64,000 nucleotides of DNA from Nitrosococcus halophilus Nc 4 (GTDB lineage Bacteria; Pseudomonadota; Gammaproteobacteria; Nitrosococcales; Nitrosococcaceae). The stretch is taken from NCBI RefSeq assembly GCF_000024725.1, contig NC_013960.1, positions 2,528,001-2,592,000 on the forward strand, written 5' to 3'. Positions 1 to 9,357 of this stretch are shown one piece after another; position 1 is the first letter of the stretch, and the number at the start of each line of letters is the position of its first letter. A model generated the notes under the pieces. The model made no database searches, was not told the origin of the DNA, and was given only the letters and a program-made list of their open reading frames with translations. Position numbers and translations under genes: made by a program.

Positions 1-1
1 C

Positions 2-265
2 CAATATGCAGGATATAGTGTCCAAATCGGCTTTGTGCCTTTCCTAAACTTCCTTGCGGTAGTCAGCATTAGCCTCGCAATACTAAACCTTTTGCCGGTT
101 CCCGTATTGGACGGGGGGCATTTGTTATATTATTTCATTGAATGGATACGCGGCCGGCCTTTGTCAGAGGAGGCCCAAGCGCTGGGACAACAAATCGGTA
201 TTTTGGCGCTAATTGGGCTGATGTGCCTAGCTTTTTACAATGACCTAGCCCGTTTGTTTGGATAG
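2..265 (+). CDS. rseP: RseP site-2 protease, C-terminal end (partial)
   Basis: This is the last 87 codons of an intramembrane zinc metalloprotease of the RseP/S2P family, which cleaves anti-sigma factor RseA in the inner membrane. The 5' part lies outside the window; the frame is open from base 2. The fragment shows the family's C-terminal motif NLLPVPVLDGGH, whose Asp is a zinc ligand, followed by a basic loop and a last hydrophobic helix. Its place directly before bamA is the common order in gammaproteobacteria. The assignment rests on the motif and the context. Confidence 0.93.
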   Translation, partial: QYAGYSVQIGFVPFLNFLAVVSISLAILNLLPVPVLDGGHLLYYFIEWIRGRPLSEEAQALGQQIGILALIGLMCLAFYNDLARLFG

Positions 266-267
266 TT

Positions 268-359
268 ATACCAATTTAATCAAAGAATGCAATTTATTAA
301 GGCTTCAAGTGCTTGTTTAGACTGCATCTATACAATGCAAAATTACATGAAATTGGTAT
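268..359. repeat. MITE-like 92-bp element with 10-bp inverted ends
   Basis: The segment begins ATACCAATTT (268-277) and ends with the exact inverse AAATTGGTAT (350-359). A related, right-truncated copy lies at 31343-31409 and shares the left end plus the blocks AATTTATTA and AAATTACAT. It has no coding capacity. The inverted ends and second copy suggest a small non-autonomous mobile element, but no matching transposase is seen here. Confidence 0.65.
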
Positions 360-546
360 TAAAGCGGATATGGGCTTGGTTTTTTTGAAGCAGCCTACCT
401 GTTTTCTTGGGAGAATTCACTTAAGTTTTTAGCGGAAGGGAATTAAAACAAAATATTATCCAGGGATTAAAACCGCTGAAGGCTAAGTTTTAAAAAAATA
501 TATAGTTTTTCCTGTTATTTTTTTCAAGCACATAAGCTACAGGCCC

Positions 547-584
547 AAGAAGTAAACCCCAAGAAGTAAACCCCAAAAAGTAGA
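547..584. repeat. 14-bp tandem repeat upstream of bamA
   Basis: AAGAAGTAAACCCC occurs twice in a row (547-560 and 561-574), followed by a partial degenerate copy. It sits about 40 bases before the bamA start, so it may fall in the leader. The rest of the 266-622 gap is AT-rich, with the MITE-like element but no gene. Confidence 0.7.
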
Positions 585-622
585 GCCTTGATAAAAGGCT
601 TTTTAGTAATCAAAAAAAATAA

Positions 623-2929
623 ATGGGGGCGCCTTTGAACTTTGTAAAAAAGCGAATAACGATTGCTATTTTGGGGTTGGCTTTAATTAGCCGGGTACTG
701 GCAGCAGAATTTGAAGCATTTGTAGTTAAGGACATTCGGGTTGAAGGGCTTCAGCGGATCTCGGCTGGCACCGTCTTCAATTATCTTCCAGTTAAAGTAG
801 GTGATACAGTTGATAGCCAACGGGTTAAGGATATCATTCAGGAATTATTCAAGACCCGATTTTTCAAGGATGTGCGGGTGGAACGTGAAGGCAATATTTT
901 GGTCGTGGTGGTGGTGGAACGGCCTACGATTACCAACATCCAATTTATAGGTAATAAAGACCTTAAAGGTGATCAGCTTTCACAAGCACTTAAACAGGTG
1001 GGATTTGCAGAGGGTCGAGTTTTTGACCGATCACTGCTGGAAAAAGTAGAACTAGAGCTGCAACGCCAGTATTTTAGTCGTGGTAAATATGGTGTCAAAA
1101 TTGATACGACGGTAACGCCTCTGGCACGTAATCGGGTGGCTATTAAAGTGAATATTAAGGAGGGGGCAGTTGCCAAAATTGGTGGTATTAATATCGTAGG
1201 TAATCAGGCTTTTAGCGAAGAAGAACTTCAAGGCGCATTCCAACTGAGTACTACCAATTGGTTATCGTTTTTTACCCATGATGACCAGTACTCCCGACAG
1301 AAATTGGCAGCAGATCTTGAGGCTTTACGTTCTTATTATTTGGATCGAGGCTATATCAACTTTAATATTGATTCCACCCAAGTTTCCATAACCCCTGATA
1401 AAAAGCGGGTATTTATTACAGTCAACATTACCGAAGGGGATCGCTATCAGATTGGAGAAATTAAGTTAGCCGGAGATTTGGTGCTGCCCCGTGAGAAGCT
1501 ATTTGATGCTTTAACTATAGCTTCAAGCAAAGTTTTTTCACGCAAAGCTGTTGCGGAAAGCACAACTCATATTACCGATCTGTTAGGAAATAAGGGGTAT
1601 GCGTTTGCCAATGTAAATGCTGTGCCGGAGGTGGATGAGGAAGGGAAGAAGGTAAATTTGACTTTTTTCGTTGATCCAGGAAAGCGTGCTTATGTTCGGC
1701 GAGTCAATATTTCTGGGAATACCAAAACCCGGGACCAAGTCATTCGTCGAGAGATACGCCAGCAGGAAGGGGGTTGGGTCGCGACCGAACTCATTAATCG
1801 TTCCCGGTTACGAATCCAACGCTTAGGCTATTTTGAAGATGTTAATGTGGAGACGGTGCCTGTTCCGGGAACAACGGATCAAGTCGATGTAAATTTTAGT
1901 GTCGTGGAACGCCCCTCCGGATCCCTATCGGCAGGTTTAGGTTTCTCCCAGTCCCAAGGTTTTATTTTTAACACCAGTGTTACCCAGCGAAATTTTCTAG
2001 GGAGTGGTAAACATATAAGCCTCAGCTTCAATAATAGCGAGGTTAATACTATTTACAGTTTTGGATATACCAATCCCTACTATACCATCGATGGTATCAG
2101 CCGTGGGTTTAATATTTTTTACCGGGAGACTGACCCTAGTAACGCCAACATTGCCCGTTTTAGCACCGATTCCTTTGGCGGTGATATGCACTTTGGTATT
2201 CCAGTCACCGAAAATGATACGCTACGTCTCGGTTTTGGCTATCAGAATTCGGAAATTAATCTGACTGAACTTTCCCCCCAAGAATATCAAGATTTTGTAA
2301 ATAGTGAGGGAAGTAGTTTTGATATCTTTAATGTTAATTTAGGTTGGTCACGTGATCGCCGAGATAATGCTCTCTTACCCACCCGTGGTAGCTTTCAAAG
2401 GCTCTTTGGTGAGATCTCTGTGCCGATAGGCAGCCTGCAATTTTTTAAGGTGGGTTATCGTCACCGATGGTTCTATCCCCTGACTAAATCCCTTACTTTG
2501 ATGCTAAATGGTGATGTTGCCTACGGAGATGCCTACGGAGATACCGAAGAATTCCCCTTCTTCGAAAATTTCTTTGCCGGCGGTATACATAGCGTGCGCG
2601 GCTTTAAGGATAATACGTTGGGTCCAAAAGATACTGATAATAATGCGCTAGGAGGCAACGTCAAGGTGGTGGGTAATGTCGAGTTATTCTTTCCTATTCC
2701 CTTTGCTGAAGAGCTCAAATCCGTGCGCTTGAGTACTTTTATTGATGCCGGTAATGTCTACGGTATAGATCAAGATATTACGCTCGGAGAACTCCGTTAT
2801 TCGGCTGGAGTCTCGGCTATTTGGTTATCGCCTTTTGGCACCATGCAGTTTAGTTTGGCAAAAGCATTTAATGAGCAATCAAATGACGAGCCTCAAGTAT
2901 TCCAGTTCTCCCTTGGGACTTCATTCTAA
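623..2929 (+). CDS. bamA: BamA outer-membrane protein assembly factor
   Basis: BamA is the central Omp85 component of the BAM complex, which folds beta-barrel proteins into the outer membrane. The 768-residue protein has a signal peptide (cleavage near residue 28, after LAA), five POTRA domains (roughly 30-430) and a C-terminal 16-strand barrel. The conserved barrel motif VRGF is at residues 658-661, and the chain ends in Phe as expected of a BAM substrate. The length is slightly below E. coli's 810. It lies between rseP and skp, the conserved neighbourhood. Confidence 0.97.
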   Translation: MGAPLNFVKKRITIAILGLALISRVLAAEFEAFVVKDIRVEGLQRISAGTVFNYLPVKVGDTVDSQRVKDIIQELFKTRFFKDVRVEREGNILVVVVVERPTITNIQFIGNKDLKGDQLSQALKQVGFAEGRVFDRSLLEKVELELQRQYFSRGKYGVKIDTTVTPLARNRVAIKVNIKEGAVAKIGGINIVGNQAFSEEELQGAFQLSTTNWLSFFTHDDQYSRQKLAADLEALRSYYLDRGYINFNIDSTQVSITPDKKRVFITVNITEGDRYQIGEIKLAGDLVLPREKLFDALTIASSKVFSRKAVAESTTHITDLLGNKGYAFANVNAVPEVDEEGKKVNLTFFVDPGKRAYVRRVNISGNTKTRDQVIRREIRQQEGGWVATELINRSRLRIQRLGYFEDVNVETVPVPGTTDQVDVNFSVVERPSGSLSAGLGFSQSQGFIFNTSVTQRNFLGSGKHISLSFNNSEVNTIYSFGYTNPYYTIDGISRGFNIFYRETDPSNANIARFSTDSFGGDMHFGIPVTENDTLRLGFGYQNSEINLTELSPQEYQDFVNSEGSSFDIFNVNLGWSRDRRDNALLPTRGSFQRLFGEISVPIGSLQFFKVGYRHRWFYPLTKSLTLMLNGDVAYGDAYGDTEEFPFFENFFAGGIHSVRGFKDNTLGPKDTDNNALGGNVKVVGNVELFFPIPFAEELKSVRLSTFIDAGNVYGIDQDITLGELRYSAGVSAIWLSPFGTMQFSLAKAFNEQSNDEPQVFQFSLGTSF

Positions 2930-3050
2930 CTTTATCTCCTAAATAAAGTATTTTCGATGTATTCTACAATTGATATTTATTTTAAAACCAGCATAGTAAG
3001 TCAGTCCCTTATTGACGCAATTAGCCACGTTAAATGTTAGAGGTAGCCTC

Positions 3051-3587
3051 ATGGTAAGGTTGAATAAATTATATAAATTGATCGCGCTAGGAGGTATTTT
3101 TCTGCTGGGCTGTATAATGATTGTTACGCCAGCAGAAGCTGTCGATTTGAAGATCGGTGCGGTAAATGCAGTTAAGTTATTAGATGAGGCACCGCAAAAA
3201 GGTGCGGCGCTGGAGAGGTTAAAAAAGGAATTTGAAGCACGCAATAGGGAATTGGTAGCAAAACAAAAAGAACTGCGCGAGCTGGAAGATAGGTTCAACC
3301 GTGATGCGGCCATTATGAGCGAGGCCGATCGTAAAGCATTAGAACGGGATATCCTCAATCAAAATCGCGATCTTAAACGTGATCAAGAGATATTTCGAGA
3401 AGACTATAATATTCGTCGAAATGAAGAGTTTCGAAAATTGCAGGAAGAAATCGCTAAGGCAATTGTGAGTTTAGCGGAGAGAAAAAAGTATGATTTGGTC
3501 GTCTACGAGGGAGTTATTTACGCCAGTGATAAAGTCGATATTACCGCTGATGTACTTAAGTTATTGAAATCTCAATACAAGCCTTAA
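3051..3587 (+). CDS. skp: Skp/OmpH-family periplasmic chaperone
   Basis: Skp is a periplasmic holdase that carries unfolded outer-membrane proteins to BAM. The ATG at 3051 is chosen because AGAGG lies 7 bases upstream; a TTG at 3012 in the same frame has no such site. This gives 178 residues with a signal peptide ending in AEA before VDLKIGAVN. The long charged stretch at about 60-140 (rich in K, E and R) fits the coiled-coil tentacles of the family. It follows bamA by about 120 bases. Confidence 0.93.
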   Translation: MVRLNKLYKLIALGGIFLLGCIMIVTPAEAVDLKIGAVNAVKLLDEAPQKGAALERLKKEFEARNRELVAKQKELRELEDRFNRDAAIMSEADRKALERDILNQNRDLKRDQEIFREDYNIRRNEEFRKLQEEIAKAIVSLAERKKYDLVVYEGVIYASDKVDITADVLKLLKSQYKP

Positions 3588-4016
3588 TTATTATAGAGCT
3601 ATCGGAAGTAGGTAGTTAGGTCGTGGAGTGGATTTTTAGCGCTCCCGCAGCAAGCACTAGCGGTAAGGACGGCAGTGACAATCCGGGTCCGAATCCGTTG
3701 CAGTGCCGAATATCTGCCTAACTGCCTTGATAATAAGTCCGAAGGCATCCCTATGTCAGGTGGTGAATATCTGTCCTTGAATGTGTTGTGGGGCTAGAGT
3801 TTATCCTTTGAGCATTATAGGAGTGAGGGGCTGGTTTGGAGCACACTATGGTGAATACATAAAATTCAGTATAGTATCAAGAAAGTAAAAATAGTGTTGG
3901 TAAAAGCTAAAACATATCAGTAAAGTTCTTTTGGTATCCTGATGGTGAGGTATATTCTGGCCAGCGCCAACCAGAGATTTATCTAAGGTTTTTTTCTAAA
4001 TTCAAGGTTTTTTTCA
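3588..4016. other. Gene-free gap where lpxD would be expected
   Basis: In many gammaproteobacteria lpxD lies between skp and fabZ. This 429-base gap is too short for it. One reading frame on the + strand is open for about 60 codons near 3620-3800 but has no start, and its translation shows no hexapeptide repeats. I see no remnant of lpxD, no RNA gene and no clear terminator. Confidence 0.6.
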
Positions 4017-4466
4017 TTGGATACACTGGATATACACGAGATACTTAAGCACCTTCCCCACCGTTATCCCTTTCTCCTGATCGATAGAATTATAGAATGT
4101 ACACCGGGGAAGTCGCTCGTGGCCATCAAGAATGTAAGCTATAACGAGCCATACTTTCAGGGCCATTTTCCGGAGATGCCTGTCATGCCGGGGGTATTAA
4201 TTCTTGAATCCTTGGCTCAGGCCACCGGTATACTGGCTTTTAAAACACAAGCAACATTGCCTTCACAGGAGGCAATCTATTATTTTGCAGGCATCGATCG
4301 GGCACGGTTCAAACGCCCGGTTGAGCCTGGCGATCAGATGCGTCTAGAGGTTGAACTGGTACGCAGCTTACGCCGTCTATGGAAATTTACAGGGAAAGTG
4401 ACGGTGGATGGGAGCCTTGTAGCTTCGGCTGATGTGATGTGTTCCTACAAGGAAATCCATAAGTGA
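4017..4466 (+). CDS. fabZ: (3R)-hydroxyacyl-ACP dehydratase FabZ
   Basis: FabZ dehydrates 3-hydroxyacyl-ACP in type II fatty acid synthesis. It has 149 residues with a single hotdog fold. The catalytic His50 and Glu64 lie in the motif [11 protein letters not shown]...LE. No ATG fits the family N-terminus; the TTG at 4017 is used because AAGG lies 9 bases upstream and the next residues ([18 protein letters not shown]) align with known FabZ. The stop overlaps the lpxA start (GTGA), so the two are translationally coupled. Confidence 0.95.
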   Translation: MDTLDIHEILKHLPHRYPFLLIDRIIECTPGKSLVAIKNVSYNEPYFQGHFPEMPVMPGVLILESLAQATGILAFKTQATLPSQEAIYYFAGIDRARFKRPVEPGDQMRLEVELVRSLRRLWKFTGKVTVDGSLVASADVMCSYKEIHK

Positions 4467-5233
4467 TTGATCCTCGAGCTGTTATTGACCCTAGTGCTGA
4501 ACTTCACGAAACTGTTACTGTCGGGCCTTACTCAATTATTGGGGCAAATGTGCAGATCGGGGCTGAAACTTGGATTGGTCCACATGTGGTTGTTCGCGGG
4601 CCAACCCGCATCGGGAAAAAGAATAAGATATATCAGTTTGCCTCTATCGGAGATATCCCCCAGGATAAGAAATATGGTGGAGAAGATACACTCCTTGAGA
4701 TTGGCAATGAAAATGTCATAAGAGAATATACAACGATTAACCGAGGTACTGTTCAGGGGGGAGGGGTCACCCGTGTAGGTCATCACAATTGGATAATGGC
4801 TTATGTGCATATTGCCCATGATTGTATCGTAGGTCACCATACAACTTTTGCTAACAATGCATCCCTGGCGGGGCATGTGACTATCGAGGACTATGTGACG
4901 CTAGGGGGATATGCCCTGGTCGCTCAGTACTCTAGTATAGGGACCTATGGTTTCTGTTCTGTTGCCAGTGTCGTCCACAAGGATGTTCCTCCCTATGTTT
5001 TGGTGGCAGGGCATATGGCAAAGCCGGTGGGAATTAACCATATAGGCCTAAAGCGTGCCAACTTTAGTGAAGAAGTCATACGCGATCTGCGTCATGCTTA
5101 TAAGCTGCTTTACCGCCAAGGGTTACGCTTTGAGGATTCTGTTAAGGAGTTAAAGCGGCTGGCAGAGAAGAGCTCTGAGGTTCGGATTTTTCTGAATTTT
5201 CTTGAAAATTCCACCCGGGGTATCATTCGGTAG
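4463..5233 (+). CDS. lpxA: UDP-N-acetylglucosamine acyltransferase LpxA
   Basis: LpxA makes the first step of lipid A synthesis, moving a 3-hydroxyacyl chain from ACP to UDP-GlcNAc in the cytoplasm. The 256-residue chain shows left-handed beta-helix hexapeptide repeats (residues 1-185) and a helical C-terminal domain. The motif HIAHDC is at 116-121; His119 corresponds to E. coli catalytic His125. The start is GTG at 4463, overlapping the fabZ stop by four bases. Unlike E. coli, lpxB does not follow. Confidence 0.96.
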   Translation: MIDPRAVIDPSAELHETVTVGPYSIIGANVQIGAETWIGPHVVVRGPTRIGKKNKIYQFASIGDIPQDKKYGGEDTLLEIGNENVIREYTTINRGTVQGGGVTRVGHHNWIMAYVHIAHDCIVGHHTTFANNASLAGHVTIEDYVTLGGYALVAQYSSIGTYGFCSVASVVHKDVPPYVLVAGHMAKPVGINHIGLKRANFSEEVIRDLRHAYKLLYRQGLRFEDSVKELKRLAEKSSEVRIFLNFLENSTRGIIR

Positions 5234-5264
5234 GGAAATACTTAAAACGCTTTCGGTTTTGAAA

Positions 5265-5903
5265 ATGGCATTAGATATTTACGCATCAGATCAGGAAAAA
5301 AGTGAAGCCATCAAGCAATGGTGGCGAGAAAACGCCCGCGCTGTGCTAGTAGGAATCATTATCGGCCTCTTAGCACTCTTTGGTCTACGGGGTTGGACGG
5401 AATATAAGCAGAACCGTATTAGGGAAGCCTCGTCTCTCTATCAGCAGATACTGACGGCAAAAGCGCAGGAAGCCGGTGCTGAAATCTACAATAGCGCGGA
5501 GCGTCTTGTTCAAGATTACAGCGATACCCCCTATGGATTATTTAGTGTGTTGATGTTAGCCAAGGAAGATCAAGCGCGGGGTGATGCTGAAGCTGCCGCG
5601 GAACGCTTTAAGAATGCACTGGAGCACACCCAGAATACTGGACTTCGACGAGTGATATACTTGCGTCTGGCCCGTTTGCTGTTGGCGGAAGGCAATCCTG
5701 AGGAGGCGCTAACGACACTGGCTGAAATTGAGCCAGGTAGTTTTGCTTCTGCTTACGCGGAATTGCGGGGGGATGCTCATGTGGAGCTAGGCCAACTACC
5801 CGAGGCGCGGCAGGCTTATCAGGAGGCGTTGCTAGATTTAGGACCGGGTGAACCGCGCCGACAGATATTGAGCATGAAGCTTGATAATATCGCTCAGCCT
5901 TGA
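5265..5903 (+). CDS. YfgM-family inner-membrane TPR protein
   Basis: This 212-residue protein resembles YfgM, an inner-membrane protein that links the SecYEG translocon with periplasmic chaperones. It starts MALDIYASDQEKSEAIKQWW, has one membrane helix at about 26-44, and then a periplasmic region of alpha-helical TPR-like repeats. The ATG at 5265 is chosen because upstream codons lie inside lpxA and the family begins this way. It overlaps bamB by one base (TGATG), and in E. coli yfgM also precedes bamB and der. Confidence 0.88.
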   Translation: MALDIYASDQEKSEAIKQWWRENARAVLVGIIIGLLALFGLRGWTEYKQNRIREASSLYQQILTAKAQEAGAEIYNSAERLVQDYSDTPYGLFSVLMLAKEDQARGDAEAAAERFKNALEHTQNTGLRRVIYLRLARLLLAEGNPEEALTTLAEIEPGSFASAYAELRGDAHVELGQLPEARQAYQEALLDLGPGEPRRQILSMKLDNIAQP

Positions 5904-7123
5904 TGAAAAACACAACTCTTCCGCGTTTGGGTTTGGTGCGGGGGAATCTTCAGGCAGGTGCTGTCGGGATTAGCCGACTTTTTTTCGTTTTATTGCTCCT
6001 TTCCGTGGTGGGGTGCACGGCTCTGCAGGAATACCTCCCGGAGTCTGATACTAGCGAACCTCCCATGGAGTTGACAGAATTTGTTCCTGAAATCGGGGTT
6101 GAGGTTCTATGGTCTGCTAAGGCAGGGAAGGGGACGGGAGATCGCTACCTTCGGCTTCCCCTTTCTTTCATCGATGGCAAGGTGATTGCCGCGGATTATA
6201 AAGGTCGGGTAAGCGCTTTTGATGCCCTCACGGGGGAGCGGCTTTGGGAGACGAAACTGGATTTGCCCATTACCGGCGGACCCGGCGTGGGCGATGGCCT
6301 GGTCGTTGTGGGAACTGAGGATGCGTTGGTCGTCGCTTTGGATGTTGTTGATGGCTCGCCCATTTGGCAAGCTACTGTTTCTAGCGAAATATTATCAGCA
6401 CCGGGGGTGGGTGGTGGTATGGTGGTGGCCCGTTCCGGAGATGGTCAGGTTTATGGACTGGATGCCAGTAGTGGTTCCCCATTATGGGTTTATCAACGCA
6501 ACGTCCCGGTCCTAACGCTCCGCGGCGCCGCAGCCCCCGTCATTGCCGACCGTAAGGTCATTATGGGTTTAGCTGGGGGCAAGTTGGTGGCGTTATCTTT
6601 AGACGGCGGTCAGTTGCTGTGGGAGCGGACCATTGTTGTCCCCCGGGGCCGAACTGAACTTGACCGATTAGTGGATATCGATTCTGAACCGGTGGTGCAG
6701 GGGAGATATCTTTATATCGTCACTTATAATGGCCGAGTGGCTTCGGTGTGGCTAGCGGATGGTGAGGTTCTTTGGACTCGAGAGATGTCCTCCTATGCAG
6801 GTATCGGCGTGGACGGAGAGACCGTCTATGTCACCGATACGGAAGGGCATATTTGGGCGCTGGAAAGCCGTACCGGTGCTTCCCTTTGGCGCCAATCTAA
6901 ATTGCTTAGGCGGCAACCAACAGCGCCCGTTTCCTATCAAGACTATATCGTGGTGGGTGATTTGGCGGGTTATGTTCATTGGCTGGCCAAGGATGACGGC
7001 CGTTTTGTTGCCCGTACTGAAATAGAAGAAGAAGGGATTGTCAATGCTCCCTTGGTGGTAGACGACATCCTTTACGTGAGGAGTCAAGGAGGAGTCTTAA
7101 AAGCCATTCAGGTTGCCGACTAG
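5903..7123 (+). CDS. bamB: BamB outer-membrane assembly lipoprotein
   Basis: BamB is a PQQ-like beta-propeller lipoprotein of the BAM complex. The 406-residue chain has a signal sequence with lipobox VVGC (Cys38 would be lipidated), then repeated propeller blades marked by motifs such as VYALD-like and LW(E/V) strands. The ATG at 5903 overlaps the stop of the preceding gene. A long N-terminal stretch of about 25 residues precedes the hydrophobic core, a little longer than usual. Confidence 0.94.
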   Translation: MKNTTLPRLGLVRGNLQAGAVGISRLFFVLLLLSVVGCTALQEYLPESDTSEPPMELTEFVPEIGVEVLWSAKAGKGTGDRYLRLPLSFIDGKVIAADYKGRVSAFDALTGERLWETKLDLPITGGPGVGDGLVVVGTEDALVVALDVVDGSPIWQATVSSEILSAPGVGGGMVVARSGDGQVYGLDASSGSPLWVYQRNVPVLTLRGAAAPVIADRKVIMGLAGGKLVALSLDGGQLLWERTIVVPRGRTELDRLVDIDSEPVVQGRYLYIVTYNGRVASVWLADGEVLWTREMSSYAGIGVDGETVYVTDTEGHIWALESRTGASLWRQSKLLRRQPTAPVSYQDYIVVGDLAGYVHWLAKDDGRFVARTEIEEEGIVNAPLVVDDILYVRSQGGVLKAIQVAD

Positions 7124-7224
7124 GAGGGTCCATAGGCTTCTCTTTTTTGCTATCCTTGGTAGGTTGAGTGGTTTAGAATTCCCTGACTCTGCTTAGGCTA
7201 GCTTGGGCGTTTTTTTTACCGAAA

Positions 7225-7850
7225 TTCCGCCCAAAGCCCCTTCCTTCAGGGAGGGGATGTAGGGCGGTTCTGTTAATATTAAGTGATGAAACTTAAGGCC
7301 AACATAAAAACCCTGAAAGTCAGAGTCAAGGATAAGCATAAGCCAGTTCTTGAGCGCATGGCCTTTGAAGTCAATCAGGTCTGGAATGCGGCTAACGAAA
7401 TCACGGCGGATTATTCCTACCATGCCAAGATCAAAAATAGGCGTTTAGACGCCCTCCATAAATTCACAACCCAAGTGGTTCATGAAAACGCATTCATCGT
7501 CGTGGGTAATGTCAGCAGTTCCAGCCTTGCTACAACTAAAAGGGCTAAATCTGTTTTAGATGCGGGCGGGTTGATGCTGAAAACTCAGCTTGATTATAAA
7601 TCGAAAGCGATGCAAGCCGAGTTTGTAGAGATCAACGAAGCGTGCACTACCCAAGCCTGTTCGTGCTGTGGCGGTATCAGCAACGGTAGTCCGAGAGGTA
7701 GGGCAGGTCTTGGAATAAGAGAATGGTCATGCCCTGGGTGTGGGGTGCATCACGATAGAGACGTGAACGCAGCCATGAACATTCTCGCGGCGGGGCATCG
7801 CCGTCTTGCGGAAGGAATTCCCGTCCTTTAGGGCGGGAAGGATGTCAAAA
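7225..7850 (+). mobile_element. IS200/IS605-type (TnpB-only) element, internally deleted
   Basis: The element is bounded on the left by a stem made of CCGCCC (7227-7232) and GGGCGG (7262-7267) with an inner GC-rich stem. On the right is the hairpin CCCGTCC-TTTA-GGGCGGG (7820-7837), just at the tnpB stop. Such subterminal hairpins instead of inverted repeats are typical of the IS605 superfamily. No tnpA is present. The exact ends are estimates. The element separates bamB from der. Confidence 0.75.
7286..7831 (+). pseudogene. TnpB with large internal deletion
   Basis: The 181-codon frame joins a normal TnpB N-terminus (about 47 residues, to NEITADYSY) directly to the RuvC-II region and the C-terminus. 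Roughly 190 residues, including the RuvC-I Asp, seem lost without a frameshift. The zinc finger (CSCCGG and CPGCG) and the last RuvC Asp in DRDVNAAMNI remain. At the site of the usual catalytic Glu the sequence reads VVGNVSS, as in a TnpB subgroup with altered active sites. An ATG at 7286 or GTG at 7283 could start it. It cannot be an active nuclease as it stands. Confidence 0.8.
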
Positions 7851-7942
7851 TATCCTTATATCCCTGTACGGCGTTGCAAGTTTGTTTAGTAATATCCGTA
7901 CCTTATAATTTTTGCTTCTCCCGCCTCATTTAATCTGCCAAT

Positions 7943-9337
7943 ATGAAAGCTCTTGTTGCCTTGGTTGGACGCCCAAACGTCGGTAAATCCACTCTCTTTA
8001 ATCGTCTTACCCGGAGCCGCGATGCCCTTGTGGCTGATCAGCCAGGGGTAACCCGTGACCGGAAATATGGTATTGCCCGCTATGGTGAGCAATCATTTCT
8101 GGTCGTTGATACAGGGGGGATTACAGAGCAGGAGTCTGGCGTTGGAGAGCTAATGCGGGTGCAGGCGCAATTGGCGATAGAGGAAGCAGACATTATTTTA
8201 TTCCTTGTTGATGGTCGCGAGGGGTTATCTGCTTTGGATGAGACCATTGCCGAGCAGCTACGCCGTGCTCAGAAGCCGCTCAAGCTGGTTATTAATAAAA
8301 CTGAGGGACGAGATCAGGAACTGGTGGCTTCTGAGTTTTATCGCCTGGGGTTGGGGGAACCGGCTACTATTTCAGCCCAGCAAGGCCAGGGAGTCGGAGG
8401 GTTGCTGCAAGATTTATCAACCCTTTTACCCCTGGAGGGAAAGGAAGAAGCTGGAATCCAGGCTAGAGGGCTCCAGTTTGCCGTTGTCGGTCGCCCTAAT
8501 GTAGGAAAATCCACTCTTGTCAATCGCCTCCTTGGGGAAGAGCGAGTCCTCTCTTTTGAGGCTCCTGGAACGACGAGGGACAGTATTGCCATTCCTTTTT
8601 GTCATCAGGGTCAGGACTACACGCTAGTAGATACGGCCGGAATACGTCGCCGTTCCAAGATCTTGGACATGTTAGAGAAATTCAGTATTGCTAAAACCCT
8701 AGAGGCAATAGAGGCTGCTCAGGTCGTGATTCTTGTGATTGATGCCCGTGAGGGCGTGGTGGAGCAAGATTTGCATTTGGCAGGTTTGATACTGGAAAGT
8801 GGAAAGGCAGTTGTGATTGCAGTGAACAAGTGGGATGGTTTATCCTCGGACCAGCGGCGAAAAGTCAAAGCAGATTTGGATAGACGTCTGCCGTTTCTTG
8901 ATTTTGCGAGGGTACACTTTATTTCCGCTCTGCATGGCAGTGGGGTGGGAGAGCTTTTTCCATCCATTGATAAAGCTTACCGGTCGGCCAATTGCCACCT
9001 TCCTACGGCTGAGCTTAACCAGGCTTTAGCGGCTGCGGTTGAGAAGCATCCACCGCCGGTTGTGAAAGGACGGCGGATTAAGCTTCGTTATGCCCATCAA
9101 GGGGGGCACAATCCTCCTAAGATTATTATCCATGGCAGTCAAGCAGAAGCGGTACCCGTGAATTATAAACGTTATCTTATAAATTATTTCCGGACTGCTT
9201 TCGCCTTGGTGGGAACACCGATAGCATTGGAATTTAGAACAGTAAAAAATCCTTTTAAAGGACGAGTCAATATCTTGACTCAACGCCAGCGGCAAAAGCG
9301 TAAACGCCTCATCCGTTTTCGCAAAGGGCACCGATAA
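7943..9337 (+). CDS. der: Ribosome assembly GTPase Der (EngA)
   Basis: Der is a double GTPase needed for 50S subunit maturation. The 464-residue protein has two G domains, each beginning with GRPNVGKST (about residue 9 and residue 181), with DTGG and DTAG G3 motifs and NKTE/NKWD G4 motifs, and a C-terminal KH-like domain rich in basic residues. The bamB-der order matches E. coli, apart from the inserted element. It converges with moeA, with a gap of about 20 bases. Confidence 0.97.
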   Translation: MKALVALVGRPNVGKSTLFNRLTRSRDALVADQPGVTRDRKYGIARYGEQSFLVVDTGGITEQESGVGELMRVQAQLAIEEADIILFLVDGREGLSALDETIAEQLRRAQKPLKLVINKTEGRDQELVASEFYRLGLGEPATISAQQGQGVGGLLQDLSTLLPLEGKEEAGIQARGLQFAVVGRPNVGKSTLVNRLLGEERVLSFEAPGTTRDSIAIPFCHQGQDYTLVDTAGIRRRSKILDMLEKFSIAKTLEAIEAAQVVILVIDAREGVVEQDLHLAGLILESGKAVVIAVNKWDGLSSDQRRKVKADLDRRLPFLDFARVHFISALHGSGVGELFPSIDKAYRSANCHLPTAELNQALAAAVEKHPPPVVKGRRIKLRYAHQGGHNPPKIIIHGSQAEAVPVNYKRYLINYFRTAFALVGTPIALEFRTVKNPFKGRVNILTQRQRQKRKRLIRFRKGHR

Positions 9338-9357
9338 AACTAGGCCAATATCAAACC

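Noticed and set aside
3620-3800. 60-codon open frame as a possible lpxD remnant
   Set aside because: It lacks a start codon and any hexapeptide repeat; no LpxD motif is visible.
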